From assembly GCF_002251365.1 (NCBI RefSeq), contig NZ_NPJH01000097.1, positions 1-64,000 on the forward strand: DNA of 64,000 nucleotides. Reading direction: 5' to 3'. This DNA comes from Prevotella sp. P3-122 (GTDB taxonomy: Bacteria > Bacteroidota > Bacteroidia > Bacteroidales > Bacteroidaceae). The position numbers were made by a program, and so were the translations under genes. Position 1 is the stretch's first letter, and each line of letters opens with the position of its first letter. The notes beneath the pieces are model-generated. The model was not told where the DNA came from. It did no database searches and saw nothing but the letters and a program-made list of their open reading frames with translations. Positions 54,511-63,894 of the stretch are shown here, piece after piece.

Positions 54511-55539
54511 TCACTCAAACGTCACCTTCGAGAATGCAGGCTTGCTGATGGGGCAGAAATCAGAGTCCAGATATTTGTAATATCCCGTTATGCCAATCAT
54601 GGCGGCGTTGTCCGTAGTGTAGCTGAACTTCGGGATGTATATTGTCCAGTGATACCTGCGTGCATAATCGGCAAAGGCTGCCCGCAGTCCGTTGTTGGCA
54701 CTGACGCCTCCTGCGACGGCAACATGGCTGATGCCTGTCTGCTTTGCCGCCAAGCGCAGCTTCTTCATAAGGATGTCGACAATAGTGTGCTCCAGACTGG
54801 CCGCGATGTCCTCCTTGTGGTTCTCTATGAAGTCGGGCTCCTGTGCCACCCACTTTCGCAGGCTGTATAGGAACGAGGTCTTCAGGCCGGAGAAGGAATA
54901 GTCGAGTCCGGGGATGTGGGGCTGTGCGAACTGGTAGGCGTTGGGATTGCCCTGGCGTGCGAGCCTGTCGATGATAGGGCCTCCAGGATAGCCGAGTCCC
55001 ATGACCTTGGAGCACTTGTCGATGGCTTCGCCTGCAGCATCGTCGATGGTCTGTCCGAGCACCTGCATGTCGTTGTATGCGTTTACGCGTACAATCTGCG
55101 AGTTTCCTCCGCTGACAAGCAGGCAGAGGAATGGGAATGGCGGTGCGGAACGGTCATCGTCTGACTCTTTGATGAAATGGGCCATGACATGTCCCTGTAG
55201 GTGGTTGACATCGATGAGGGGTATGCCGAGGCCACGTGCGAAGCCCTTTGCAAAGCTCACACCGACAAGCAGCGAGCCCATGAGTCCCGGGCCACGGGTG
55301 AAGGCAACGGCAGAGAGCTGCTCCTTGGTGATGCCGGCACGGCGAATGGCCTGGTCGACGACTGGCACGACATTCTGCTGATGGGCGCGTGATGCCAGCT
55401 CTGGCACTACGCCTCCATAGGCCATGTGAACATCCTGCGAGGCTGTAACATTGCTGAGCAGCACTCCGTTGCGTAGGACGGCGGCGCTTGTGTCGTCGCA
55501 GCTGCTCTCAATGCCAAGTATATATATATCTTTTTCCAT
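54511..55539 (-). CDS. tsaD: tRNA N6-threonylcarbamoyladenosine synthase subunit TsaD
   Basis: Catalytic subunit that transfers threonylcarbamoyl to A37 of tRNAs reading ANN codons. The 342-residue protein shows ILGIESSCDDTSAAVL at the start, GGVVPELASRAHQQN, the metal-binding His pair in DVNHLQGHVMAHFI, LLVSGGNSQIVRV and the late VAGGVSANNGLRAAF. Complete length. It follows map by 62 bp, the gap being filled with heptamer repeats. Confidence 0.97.
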   Translation of the reverse strand: MEKDIYILGIESSCDDTSAAVLRNGVLLSNVTASQDVHMAYGGVVPELASRAHQQNVVPVVDQAIRRAGITKEQLSAVAFTRGPGLMGSLLVGVSFAKGFARGLGIPLIDVNHLQGHVMAHFIKESDDDRSAPPFPFLCLLVSGGNSQIVRVNAYNDMQVLGQTIDDAAGEAIDKCSKVMGLGYPGGPIIDRLARQGNPNAYQFAQPHIPGLDYSFSGLKTSFLYSLRKWVAQEPDFIENHKEDIAASLEHTIVDILMKKLRLAAKQTGISHVAVAGGVSANNGLRAAFADYARRYHWTIYIPKFSYTTDNAAMIGITGYYKYLDSDFCPISKPAFSKVTFE

Positions 55540-55555
55540 TTAAGCTGTTTTTTTT

Positions 55556-55601
55556 GGTCGAAGGACTAAGGACTAAAGTCGAAGGTCGAAGGTCGAGGGT
55601 C
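55556..55601 (-). repeat. Heptamer repeat tract, opposite orientation
   Basis: On the plus strand GTCGAAGGTCGAAGGTCGAG with degenerate AAGGACT units before it; reverse-complemented it gives CCTTCGA-type heptamers like those at 46963-47041. It fills the map-tsaD spacer. Confidence 0.7.
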
Positions 55602-56462
55602 TCAATACGTCAGTATCTCCACTCCGTGCTCTGTCATCACGAAGGTATGCTCCCATTGTGCTGACGGTTTCTCGTCGCCTGTTATGACTTCCCATCCATA
55701 TTCGTCCTCCGCATCTATGAAGACCTTCCATGTTCCCATATTTACCATTGGCTCAATGGTGAACACCATGCCCGGTACAAGAAGCATGCCCGTACCGCGG
55801 TGACCGTAGTGGACAATATCCGGTTCCTCATGGAATTTCATTCCCACACCATGGCCACAGAGGTCGCGCACAATGCCGTAATGGTATTTGTCGGCATGCT
55901 TCTGTATGGCGTGGCCAATGTCACCGACAAAGCAGAAGGGCTTGGCAGCCTCGGCGCCAATCTCGAGACACTCCTTGGCAACCCTTACGAGCTGTTCTTT
56001 CTCTGGTGTTGTCTTGCCAATGATGAACATGCGTGAGGCATCGGCATAGTAGCCGTCGAGAATGGTTGTGAAGTCTACGTTGACGATGTCGCCTTCCTGC
56101 AGGATGTCCGTTTCCTTGGGTATGCCATGACACACCACCTCGTTGATGCTGGTGCATACACTCTTGGGGAAGCCCTCGTAGTTGAGGCAGGCTGGCGTGG
56201 CGCCATGTGACGTGCAGTAGTCGTAGCATATCTTGTCTATCTCCAAGGTATTCATACCCGGATGTATGTGTGCTGCCACCTCGTCCAGCACTCCCGTGTT
56301 GACGATACCGGCTTTCCTTATTCCCTCTATTTGCTCTGGTGTCTTGATAAGGTCACGTGTGGGCACCAGCTTGCCCTTGTTTTCCCAGTACATCACTTGC
56401 TTGTCAAGTTCTGTAATGGGCTGGCCAGAAAGGCAATGCCATCTTTTCTTCTTCAGTTGCAT
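55602..56462 (-). CDS. map: Methionine aminopeptidase type I
   Basis: Removes the N-terminal methionine of new proteins. The 286-residue protein has the metal ligands in VNVDFTTILDGYYADASRMF, DLCGHGVGMKFHEEPD and MVFTIEPMVN, and the late WEHTFVMTEHGVEILT. Compared with E. coli MetAP it has an N-terminal extension of about 37 residues beginning MQLKKKRWHCLSGQPIT; there is no second Cys pair, so it is not a complete SEC-C zinc motif. It begins 9 bp after metH on the same strand. Confidence 0.96.
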   Translation of the reverse strand: MQLKKKRWHCLSGQPITELDKQVMYWENKGKLVPTRDLIKTPEQIEGIRKAGIVNTGVLDEVAAHIHPGMNTLEIDKICYDYCTSHGATPACLNYEGFPKSVCTSINEVVCHGIPKETDILQEGDIVNVDFTTILDGYYADASRMFIIGKTTPEKEQLVRVAKECLEIGAEAAKPFCFVGDIGHAIQKHADKYHYGIVRDLCGHGVGMKFHEEPDIVHYGHRGTGMLLVPGMVFTIEPMVNMGTWKVFIDAEDEYGWEVITGDEKPSAQWEHTFVMTEHGVEILTY

Positions 56463-56471
56463 ATATGTGTG

Positions 56472-59228
56472 TTATTTAAACAAATCCAGCTTGTTATTCC
56501 TTGCTTCACTGATGGTTGCGAGCTTTTGCTGTTCGGAGTGGTAATTCCTCCGCAACATTTCGTAGCGGGCCCGGAGTTGGCTGACGTAGTTGGGACACTC
56601 GGCCGCGTTGAGCAGACGGGCGAGAACCACTACGTTCTGTGCGGCATCTTTCACCCACACCACAGGGCCGCTGTAGACGGGTGCTATCTTCAGGGCGGCA
56701 TGCATCTCGCTGGTTGTGGCTCCACCCACGATGACGGGGATGCGCAGTCCGGCCTTCTGCATCTCGGCGGCCACGTGTACCATCTCGTCGAGCGACGGAG
56801 TGATAAGTCCGCTGAGTGCTACGGCATCGGCATTAGTCTCTATGGCCTTGGCTACTATCTGGCTTGCAGGCACCATTGTTCCGAGATCTGTCACCTCGTA
56901 GTTATTGCATGCCATGACAACTCCGACGATGTTCTTGCCAATGTCATGAACGTCACCCTTCACTGTAGCCATGACCACGCGTCCTGCAGTCGCGGTCTTG
57001 CCCTGGCCCGATGCCTCGATATGTGGACGCAACAGTGCCACGGCCTGCTTCATGGTGCGTGCGGTCTTCACGACCTGCGGCAGGAACATCTTGCCTTGGC
57101 CGAAGAGCTCGCCAACCTCGTTCATGCCGTCCATGAGCGGTCCCTCGATGATGTCAACGGCCTGCGGATAAACGCCAAGAGCCTCGTTGATATCATCGGC
57201 GAGGCATGACGAGATACCCTTGCGCAGGGCATAGGTAAGGCGGTCGTGGAGAGGCAGTCCGCGCCACTCCTCGTCCTTGTGCTGTGCAGGCTTTCCGCCT
57301 GTGGCGTCCTTGGCGGCCTGCGCCTCGGCAGCCATACGGGCAGCGACCTCGGTGAGTTCCTCGGATGCTCCCTTGCGGCGGTTAAGGACGACATCCTCAA
57401 TGAGCTCAAGCAAGTCGGAGGGGATATCGCCGTAAGTGACTTTAGTGGCAGGGTTGACAATGCCGAAGTCCATGCCGTTGGCTGTGGCATGATATAGGAA
57501 TACGGCATGCATGGCCTCGCGTATGTAGTTATTGCCACGGAAAGAGAACGACAGATTGCTCACGCCGCCGCTTACATGGGCACCAGGGAGGTTCTGCCTG
57601 ATCCAGCGTGTGGCCCTTATGAAGTCTATGGCATAGTCATCATGCTCCTCCATGCCTGTAGCAATGGCAAGGATATTGGGGTCGAAGATAATGTCGAGAG
57701 GGTTCATGCCTACCCTGCGTGTAAGAATGTCATATGCACGACGGGCTATGGCTATACGCCTATCGTAGGTGGTAGCCTGTCCCTCCTCGTCGAAGCACAT
57801 CACGACGACAGCAGCTCCATGACTCATTATATCCCGCGCATGGGAGACAAAGGTCTCCTCGCCCTCCTTCAGGGATATGGAGTTTACGATACACTTTCCC
57901 TGAGCACACTTCAGGCCTGCCATTATGACCTCCCACTTGCTGGAGTCTATCATTATGGGCACTTTGGCAATCTCCGGCTCAGAGGCCACCATATTGAGGA
58001 ATGTCACCATCTCAGCCTTGGCATCGAGCAATCCGTCGTCCATGTTGATGTCGATGACCATTGCTCCATCCTCCACCTGCCGGCGCGCGATGTCGAGAGC
58101 CTCCTCGTAGCATTTCTGGCTTATAAGCCTCAGGAACTTCCTTGAGCCCGCAACATTGCATCGCTCGCCCACGTTGACGAAGCGCACGTCGCTGCTGACG
58201 TCGAGCATCTCCAGTCCGCTGAGCCATAGCGTTGTCGGCTTCGGCTTCGGCGTGTGTGGCTGCTTGCCACGTGCCATGACGGCATAGCGGCGTATGAACT
58301 CATCGGTGGTGCCGCAGCAGCCGCCGATGATGTTCACCAGTCCCGAGTCAATTAGCGCGGCAATCTGCGGAGCTATGCTCTCTGCCGTCTCGTCATACTG
58401 TCCCAGCTCGTTGGGCAGTCCGGCATTAGGATAAGCGGAGATATAATAAGGTGCCTTTGCGGCAAGCTCCTCTATGTATGGACGCATCTGGCTGGCACCA
58501 AACGAGCAGTTTAGGCCAACAGAGAAAATACCCAGCGAGCTGACACTGGCAAGGAAGGCGTCGAGGGTCTGACCGCTCAGTGTGCGGCCTGCAAGGTCGC
58601 TTACCGTCACGCTGAGCATAACAGGCAGTTCGATGCCGCGACGGCGCATCACCGTTTGGCAAGCCTCTATGGCAGCCTTGGCATTAAGGGTATCGAAAAT
58701 TGTCTCTATAAGGAAGGCGTCCACGCCTCCCTCGGCAAGTGCGTCGGCCTGCTCTATATATGCCTCAAGCATGTCATCGTAGGTGATGTCGCGTGCCGCG
58801 GGATTTGACACGTCGGGGCTGATAGAGCATGTCTTGTTGGTTGGGCCAATACTTCCGGCAACGAAACGTGGCCAGTCTGAGCTACTGAAGGCATCGGCAG
58901 CCTGACGTGCGAGACGGGCACCGGCAAGCGCCATCTCCCGGCTATAGTCCTCAAGAGCATAGTCGGCCTGTGATATGCGTTGCGACGAAAAGGTATTGGT
59001 CTCGATGATATCCGCGCCAGCAGCAAGGTAGCGGTTATGGATGTCAAGGATGACATCCGGCCGGGTGATGCTGAGAACATCGTTGTTGCCCTTGAGCTGT
59101 CCGCGCAGGCTTACGAAGCGTTGACCGCGGAAATCGTCCTCCGAGAGCCCGTAACCCTGTATCATCGTCCCCATGGCTCCGTCGAGCACGAGTATCTTTT
59201 TGGTAATCTGTTCCTGAATTGTGGTCAT
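56472..59228 (-). CDS. metH: Cobalamin-dependent methionine synthase, short form
   Basis: Transfers a methyl group from methyltetrahydrofolate to homocysteine via cobalamin. The 918 residues hold three of the usual four modules. The homocysteine domain shows LDGAMGTMIQGYGL, LNCSFGA and GGCCGT; the pterin domain VGERCNVAGSRKFLRL; and the cap plus B12 domain GDVHDIGKNIVGVVMACNNY with the DxHxxG His. The AdoMet-binding reactivation domain of about 330 residues found in E. coli MetH is absent, and the gene ends cleanly before map. Reactivation of oxidised cobalamin would need another protein. No cobalamin riboswitch precedes it; smpB is 43 bp upstream. Confidence 0.94.
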   Translation of the reverse strand: MTTIQEQITKKILVLDGAMGTMIQGYGLSEDDFRGQRFVSLRGQLKGNNDVLSITRPDVILDIHNRYLAAGADIIETNTFSSQRISQADYALEDYSREMALAGARLARQAADAFSSSDWPRFVAGSIGPTNKTCSISPDVSNPAARDITYDDMLEAYIEQADALAEGGVDAFLIETIFDTLNAKAAIEACQTVMRRRGIELPVMLSVTVSDLAGRTLSGQTLDAFLASVSSLGIFSVGLNCSFGASQMRPYIEELAAKAPYYISAYPNAGLPNELGQYDETAESIAPQIAALIDSGLVNIIGGCCGTTDEFIRRYAVMARGKQPHTPKPKPTTLWLSGLEMLDVSSDVRFVNVGERCNVAGSRKFLRLISQKCYEEALDIARRQVEDGAMVIDINMDDGLLDAKAEMVTFLNMVASEPEIAKVPIMIDSSKWEVIMAGLKCAQGKCIVNSISLKEGEETFVSHARDIMSHGAAVVVMCFDEEGQATTYDRRIAIARRAYDILTRRVGMNPLDIIFDPNILAIATGMEEHDDYAIDFIRATRWIRQNLPGAHVSGGVSNLSFSFRGNNYIREAMHAVFLYHATANGMDFGIVNPATKVTYGDIPSDLLELIEDVVLNRRKGASEELTEVAARMAAEAQAAKDATGGKPAQHKDEEWRGLPLHDRLTYALRKGISSCLADDINEALGVYPQAVDIIEGPLMDGMNEVGELFGQGKMFLPQVVKTARTMKQAVALLRPHIEASGQGKTATAGRVVMATVKGDVHDIGKNIVGVVMACNNYEVTDLGTMVPASQIVAKAIETNADAVALSGLITPSLDEMVHVAAEMQKAGLRIPVIVGGATTSEMHAALKIAPVYSGPVVWVKDAAQNVVVLARLLNAAECPNYVSQLRARYEMLRRNYHSEQQKLATISEARNNKLDLFK

Positions 59229-59271
59229 GTTGTCTTACATTTAGGTGGGTTATATTATTTTTCCACCTTAC

Positions 59272-59751
59272 TCAATAATGCTTCATTGCCCTGTCCATTT
59301 CTCTCCGGTCTTCCTTTGCCTTGAGCGTCTGGCGCTTGTCAAACACCTTCTTTCCACGGCACAGTGCAATATCCATCTTTGCCCTGCCATGGTCATCGAT
59401 GAAGACAAGGGTTGGGACAATGGTAAAGCCGGGCGCCTTGGTATCTTCGAAGAGATGCCTTATCTCACGCTTGGTGAGCAGCAGCTTGCGGTCGCGCTTG
59501 GCCTCGTGGTTGGCATAGCTGCCATAGAAATATGGCGATATGTTCATGCCCTTCACCCACATCTCGCCCTTGACAATGTAGCAATATGTGTCTACAAGTG
59601 AGGCCTTGCCCATGCGTATGGACTTTATCTCGGTACCCGTAAGCTGTATGCCAGCCGTATAGGTATCGATGAAGTTGTACTCGAACGAGGCTTTCTTGTT
59701 TCTTATCTGTACGGGGCTTTTCTTTCTAAGCTCCAAGTCATTCTTGTTCAT
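59272..59751 (-). CDS. smpB: SsrA-binding protein SmpB
   Basis: Partner of tmRNA in rescuing stalled ribosomes. The 159-residue protein has [20 protein letters not shown], then [32 protein letters not shown] and the basic C-terminal tail [20 protein letters not shown]. Length is normal. A small inverted repeat AGGTGG/CCACCT lies in the 43-bp gap before metH. The tmRNA gene was not found in the window. Confidence 0.97.
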   Translation of the reverse strand: MNKNDLELRKKSPVQIRNKKASFEYNFIDTYTAGIQLTGTEIKSIRMGKASLVDTYCYIVKGEMWVKGMNISPYFYGSYANHEAKRDRKLLLTKREIRHLFEDTKAPGFTIVPTLVFIDDHGRAKMDIALCRGKKVFDKRQTLKAKEDRREMDRAMKHY

Positions 59752-59780
59752 CTGCGTAAGTGATATGGTTCCCTTGGGAA

Positions 59781-60284
59781 CTATTCGACAATGGTGGCGA
59801 AATTCTCGATATGCTCGTCTACATAGTGCGCCACACAGGATGTAAACTCCTCCTCGCCCTCGACGAAGGCGTCGTCGTAGCGGTCGAAGTCGGGAAATTT
59901 CTCGAACAGCGCCATGAACTCCTCATCAGAGCAGTCGGCCTCAATAGCCTCACCATACTTCTTATACAGCTTGTGGCAGCCGTTGATGATGGTGGGTAGC
60001 CCCTCTACTCCCCACTCCCTCATGGCGCGTGCAAAAGGATTATAGAAGATAAATCCGCCCAGACCATTGTGTATGAGCTGTATGAAGCCGCCGTCCATAA
60101 CCTCCTCGTGAAGGTAATGGTAGGCAAGCAACGTCGTCTGGTCAGCGTTGAGCAAGGGCATAGTCTTAGCGTTGAGCTCGCCGCCAATGGCATCAAGGAT
60201 GGCATTGACAAAAACCCCGATGAACTCGTCCATACCCTCAAGGGCAGCCTGCGCCAGTGAGGCGTCTTTTATCTTGATTTCCAT
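59781..60284 (-). CDS. DUF4375 (DMP19-like) protein
   Basis: A 167-residue soluble acidic protein. [20 protein letters not shown] followed by [20 protein letters not shown] is the recognisable core of the DMP19/DUF4375 family. Function in bacteria is unknown. The start at 60284 (ATG) is preferred over an upstream TTG. It lies 29 bp before smpB, in the same direction, and a TATCTTTG box (minus strand, 60384-60391) upstream may drive the run through metH and map. Confidence 0.85.
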   Translation of the reverse strand: MEIKIKDASLAQAALEGMDEFIGVFVNAILDAIGGELNAKTMPLLNADQTTLLAYHYLHEEVMDGGFIQLIHNGLGGFIFYNPFARAMREWGVEGLPTIINGCHKLYKKYGEAIEADCSDEEFMALFEKFPDFDRYDDAFVEGEEEFTSCVAHYVDEHIENFATIVE

Positions 60285-60603
60285 AAACAAACATCTTTTA
60301 TATACCTGAATTGTCGAATATCATGGAGCGGACAGCCGCTTGGCAATGTGCCAGAGGGCATGCCGTTACCCGATACTTGCGTGCAAAGATACAACAAATA
60401 ATGCGAACGGCAACATAAATGCCTGCGATTTCTGACGTTATTTAAACTTCGCAAGTAGTAAAAAGGAGAAAAATGAAGACAAGAGGAGATAAATGACGTA
60501 TGTTTTAAGCCATGCTTTTACCATTGCCTTCGTCGATTCTTTAGCTGCACTCGGCATAGCTCAAACAAGTTTGGCTCTGCTCTCGTTTGCAAAAGAATTG
60601 CCC
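60285..60603. other. Spacer with promoter box and dispersed repeat
   Basis: About 320 bp without a supported gene. On the minus strand TATCTTTG (60384-60391) is a -7 box for the DUF4375-smpB run, with no clear -33 box. A copy of the AACTTCGCAAGTAGTA repeat (60444-60494) carries the units AAAAGGAGAAAAATGAAGAC and AGAGGAGATAAATGACG. Confidence 0.6.
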
Positions 60604-61119
60604 TCAGAGCATCTTGCACAGCATCACGGCATCCTCGTAGCCATGCTCTCCATGCAGCCATTCGCGAAGGCGGCAGCTCTCGTCGAACGCCAGCTTGTCG
60701 AACAATCGCACGCAAGCAGTATTGCTGACAGGCACTATTGCGTACAGCTGATGCAGATGGAGTATGGAGCGCGCATAGCTGATGAGCTGCGTCAAGGCTG
60801 CAACAGCATATCCCGAACGGCGGTAGCGGTCGAGTATTACTATGCCTATCTCCGCACGGCCATGGCGCGGGTCAAAACTGACAAGGTCGGCAATGCCCAC
60901 CGTCTCACCACTCCCGTTGTCTACCATGAGCCGCAACTGCCGGTCCGCATATATGTCAGAGGCGGTATTGGCTATATAGTCGCGGAGGACATAACGGGAA
61001 TAGGGAACATTGGTGGCGCCAACATTCCATTCAGACACAGTGTTCTCTATTGTATAGAGTATCTCCAGATCCTCCGGCTCCAGAGCACGGAGCTTTACCG
61101 TTGGCAAGCCGCTGCTCAT
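60604..61119 (-). CDS. GNAT-family N-acetyltransferase
   Basis: A 171-residue acetyl-CoA-dependent acetyltransferase. The fold is shown by KLRALEPEDLEILYTIENTV at the start, IGIADLVSFDPRHGRAEIGI, and the acyl-CoA loop region DRYRRSGYAVAALTQLI, ending VSNTACVRLFDKLAFDE. It resembles the SpeG group in the arrangement of these motifs, but the substrate cannot be stated. It overlaps the glycosyltransferase stop by 4 bp. Confidence 0.87.
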   Translation of the reverse strand: MSSGLPTVKLRALEPEDLEILYTIENTVSEWNVGATNVPYSRYVLRDYIANTASDIYADRQLRLMVDNGSGETVGIADLVSFDPRHGRAEIGIVILDRYRRSGYAVAALTQLISYARSILHLHQLYAIVPVSNTACVRLFDKLAFDESCRLREWLHGEHGYEDAVMLCKML

Positions 61120-62306
61120 CTTATCACCTCCTCCTTAGTAATTATCACGCCATCATCGGGATAGAAAAATCCCATCTCGACATTGTCCATCGGATGACTG
61201 GCAAAGAGTCTGAAGATATGCGCATAGTTGTATACGGTGGTATCGTAGACAGCATAGGTGAGTATATCGGGACGCTCGTGGATGTCAGCGACATGTCCGT
61301 CGGGCAACGTATCGGCACTGACAAAACGGGCCTGAAGACCATGGGATGCGGCGATGTCACGGCATGCCTCCAAGGAACTGCCAGCGCCATAGAAGACATA
61401 GCACGGCATCTTACGTCGGTTGCGTCCCACGAAGCCCAGACTGCGCCTGACCATATCGGCCTGTATCTGAAGCAACGCTCCTGCGGCCTTGAGGCAGATG
61501 GCGGCTTTTATCGGGAAGCTCAGCAGCAGCGACATGTGGCCATAATGCTTGCGGAAGAAGATAAGCATGGCCTCGTAGAACACATGGACATAACGGAACG
61601 ATGACTTATGGGTACTCTCGCCCTTATAGTGCAGGATGGTAGAGGGGATATACCAGTTCTCGTACCCTCCCTTGCACAGGCGGTAACTAAGGTCGATATC
61701 CTCGCCATACATGAAGAAGTCCTCGTCGAGGAGTCCTATGCTGTCGAGTGCCTCACGCCGCAACATGCAGAAGGCTCCGCTGATGACATCTATGCGCACG
61801 GGCTCATCCCACGGCAGGAAGCCGAGATAGTAGCGGCCAAAGCGTCTGCTCTTGGGGAAGCGCGAGCACAGGCCGGTCATCTTGTAGAACGAGGTCATGG
61901 GGGTGGGCAGACCGCGGCGTGACTCCATGGCCACCTCACCATTGACGTTGAGCATCCTGAGGCCGAGACCGCCACAGCGCGGATGGGCATCCATGAAAGA
62001 GAGACAGGCTGACAGTACATCCTCGCCGACTATGGTGTCGGGATTGAGCAGCAGGACATACTCGCCTGTTGTCGCCTTGATGGCGATGTTGTTGGCTCGG
62101 GCAAAACCGAGATTGTGGTTGCTGGCAACAACCTTGACGGAAGGGAACCGTTTGCGGAGAAACTCCACAGTGCCATCCTGTGAGTGGTTGTCGACAACGG
62201 TGATGTCGGCATCCACCCCACCCTGTGAGCGCAGTACGGAAGTGATGCACTGCGCCACGTAGTACTTTACATTATAGCTTACTATGACTATTGACAGTTT
62301 TGGCAT
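61116..62306 (-). CDS. Family 2 glycosyltransferase
   Basis: Inverting glycosyltransferase of 396 residues with the GT-A fold: LSIVIVSYNVKYYVAQCITS, DITVVDNHSQDGTVEFL, the acceptor/metal region GEYVLLLNPDTIV and the later DEDFFMYGEDIDLSYRLCKG, typical of the rhamnosyltransferase-like WbbL group. A hydrophobic stretch near residues 260-280 may associate with the membrane. The C-terminal 110 residues (from MPCYVFYGAG) look like a separate Rossmann-like part with a CoA-less GAGSS loop, similar to sequence ends of sugar nucleotide transformylase-like proteins; their role is unclear. Confidence 0.88.
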   Translation of the reverse strand: MPKLSIVIVSYNVKYYVAQCITSVLRSQGGVDADITVVDNHSQDGTVEFLRKRFPSVKVVASNHNLGFARANNIAIKATTGEYVLLLNPDTIVGEDVLSACLSFMDAHPRCGGLGLRMLNVNGEVAMESRRGLPTPMTSFYKMTGLCSRFPKSRRFGRYYLGFLPWDEPVRIDVISGAFCMLRREALDSIGLLDEDFFMYGEDIDLSYRLCKGGYENWYIPSTILHYKGESTHKSSFRYVHVFYEAMLIFFRKHYGHMSLLLSFPIKAAICLKAAGALLQIQADMVRRSLGFVGRNRRKMPCYVFYGAGSSLEACRDIAASHGLQARFVSADTLPDGHVADIHERPDILTYAVYDTTVYNYAHIFRLFASHPMDNVEMGFFYPDDGVIITKEEVIR

Positions 62307-62330
62307 TTATGGAAGACCTCAATTATGATG

Positions 62331-62750
62331 CTATTGTGTGATATCGCCTACACAGCGCTCCTTGGAGGGATAAACAAAGAACAGTGAAAGAAACAGTATG
62401 ATGGCCAGATAGCCGAGCGACGGCAACATATATATATAATATAATAAGGTGTCGGCCACCATGGGCAGAGCCATCATCAGTATGCGCACCAGGCCAAGGC
62501 GCAGCAACGCATTCTCACGGCCTGCCACAAGCCTGCGTCTCACGGCTCTCATACGGAACAGGTACAGGGCGGTGGGGACAGCAATGATGGCGAGCAGCTC
62601 CATGGCAGAGAGCACATAGAACTCCTCCACATACTGTCCGGCACGCCCTCCTGGCAGGAGCGCACCGCTCTCAAAGAGCGCAATCAGCACAAGGCATACG
62701 GCCATGGGCACGAGAAATGCCACACGGAGCAACAATATAGTTCTCTTCAT
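62331..62750 (-). CDS. Four-helix membrane protein of unknown function
   Basis: A 139-residue protein with four hydrophobic segments (about residues 7-27, 46-66, 88-107 and 110-128) and a basic cytosolic loop [16 protein letters not shown]. It overlaps recR by 4 bp and precedes the glycosyltransferase by 24 bp, so it belongs to the same operon. I do not recognise the family. Confidence 0.75.
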   Translation of the reverse strand: MKRTILLLRVAFLVPMAVCLVLIALFESGALLPGGRAGQYVEEFYVLSAMELLAIIAVPTALYLFRMRAVRRRLVAGRENALLRLGLVRILMMALPMVADTLLYYIYMLPSLGYLAIILFLSLFFVYPSKERCVGDITQ

Positions 62751-63358
62751 ATCTCAAAAGGGGTACGTTTCAATATTGACCGACCGAGCGTAACCTCATC
62801 GGCATACTCAAGCTCGTTGCCTACGGCGATGCCACGGGCAATGACGCTCAGCCGCACATCGTAGCCGCGCAGACGGCGCGAGATGTAGAAGTTTGTGGTG
62901 TCGCCCTCCATCGTCGGACTGAGGGCGAGTATGACCTCCGTCACTCCTCCCTCGGCAACACGGCTCACAAGGGAGTCTATCTCAATGTCGGCAGGACCAA
63001 TGCCGTCCATAGGCGACAGTATTCCACCAAGAACATGGTATAGCCCATGGTACTGCATGGTGTTCTCGATGGCCATCACGTCGCGGATATTCTCAACCAC
63101 ACACACCAAAGAGCTGTCGCGGCGGCTATCCGCGCAGATGGGGCACAACTCGCTGTCGCTGACGTTATGGCAAACGCGGCAATACCTCACGTCACGCTTC
63201 ATCGTGGTGATGGCATCGGTAAACGAGGCCACGTCAGCATCGGGTTGCTTGAGCAGATGAAGGACAAGGCGCAAGGCTGTCTTGCGCCCAATACCGGGCA
63301 GCTTGGCAAACTCGCCTACCGCCTTGTCCAGCAACAATGATGAATACTGCCGCTCCAT
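62747..63358 (-). CDS. recR: Recombination protein RecR
   Basis: Part of the RecFOR recombination pathway, forming a clamp on DNA. The 203-residue protein contains a helix-hairpin-helix ([17 protein letters not shown]), the four-Cys zinc motif [16 protein letters not shown], and a Toprim domain from [17 protein letters not shown] to the [19 protein letters not shown] segment. Length is normal. It begins 1 bp after the small outer-membrane gene's stop. Confidence 0.97.
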   Translation of the reverse strand: MERQYSSLLLDKAVGEFAKLPGIGRKTALRLVLHLLKQPDADVASFTDAITTMKRDVRYCRVCHNVSDSELCPICADSRRDSSLVCVVENIRDVMAIENTMQYHGLYHVLGGILSPMDGIGPADIEIDSLVSRVAEGGVTEVILALSPTMEGDTTNFYISRRLRGYDVRLSVIARGIAVGNELEYADEVTLGRSILKRTPFEI

Positions 63359-63359
63359 C

Positions 63360-63845
63360 CTACAGGTAGACGCCTACGCCAATGCGGAAACCGATGGTGG
63401 AGAAATCGGAATGGTTCTTGAACGACTGGTCGTAGTAGATTGACGGCTCTACGGTGACTGTACGGCTAAGGAAGAAAGCGTACCCGACCTCCACACCCGG
63501 GAGCACGTCGTTGTAGTTGCTGGAGTGAACATACTTGACACCTCCGCCGAGGAAGATGCCGTTCTGGACAATGTAATACCTTCCGCCGACTCCTGCCGAC
63601 ACGTAGTCGGAGGTACCCTTCTGTCCACTGTGATTGTATGAAGCGTGTCCCAACAGCATGACATTGTCTTCTACAAGATAACCAGCCTTGAGATCAACGT
63701 CGAGCGACAGGTCTTTCACGCCGCTGTAGTTCAGGTCCAAGCCAGACAGGGAAGCACCAAAATAAAACTTATCAGCCTCGAACTGTGCTCGTGCGGTGAT
63801 AGAGGTGAGGACAGCGAGCATTGCGACAATAATCTTCTTTCTCAT
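63360..63845 (-). CDS. Small outer-membrane beta-barrel protein
   Basis: A 161-residue exported protein: signal peptide [20 protein letters not shown], then alternating strands such as [36 protein letters not shown] and [20 protein letters not shown], ending with VGVYL. The C-terminal hydrophobic residue and the pattern fit an OmpA/OmpX-like eight-strand barrel. The start at 63845 gives the signal peptide; a longer frame overlaps the gene upstream. It is 1 bp before recR in the same direction. Function unknown. Confidence 0.82.
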   Translation of the reverse strand: MRKKIIVAMLAVLTSITARAQFEADKFYFGASLSGLDLNYSGVKDLSLDVDLKAGYLVEDNVMLLGHASYNHSGQKGTSDYVSAGVGGRYYIVQNGIFLGGGVKYVHSSNYNDVLPGVEVGYAFFLSRTVTVEPSIYYDQSFKNHSDFSTIGFRIGVGVYL

Positions 63846-63894
63846 AGTTGTAAGTTGTTTAACTGTTTCTATATATAACACTAATACTCTGCTT

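Noticed and set aside
56472..59271. Cobalamin riboswitch expected before metH
   Set aside because: Only 43 bp separate smpB and metH, too short for the aptamer, and no B12-box was seen.
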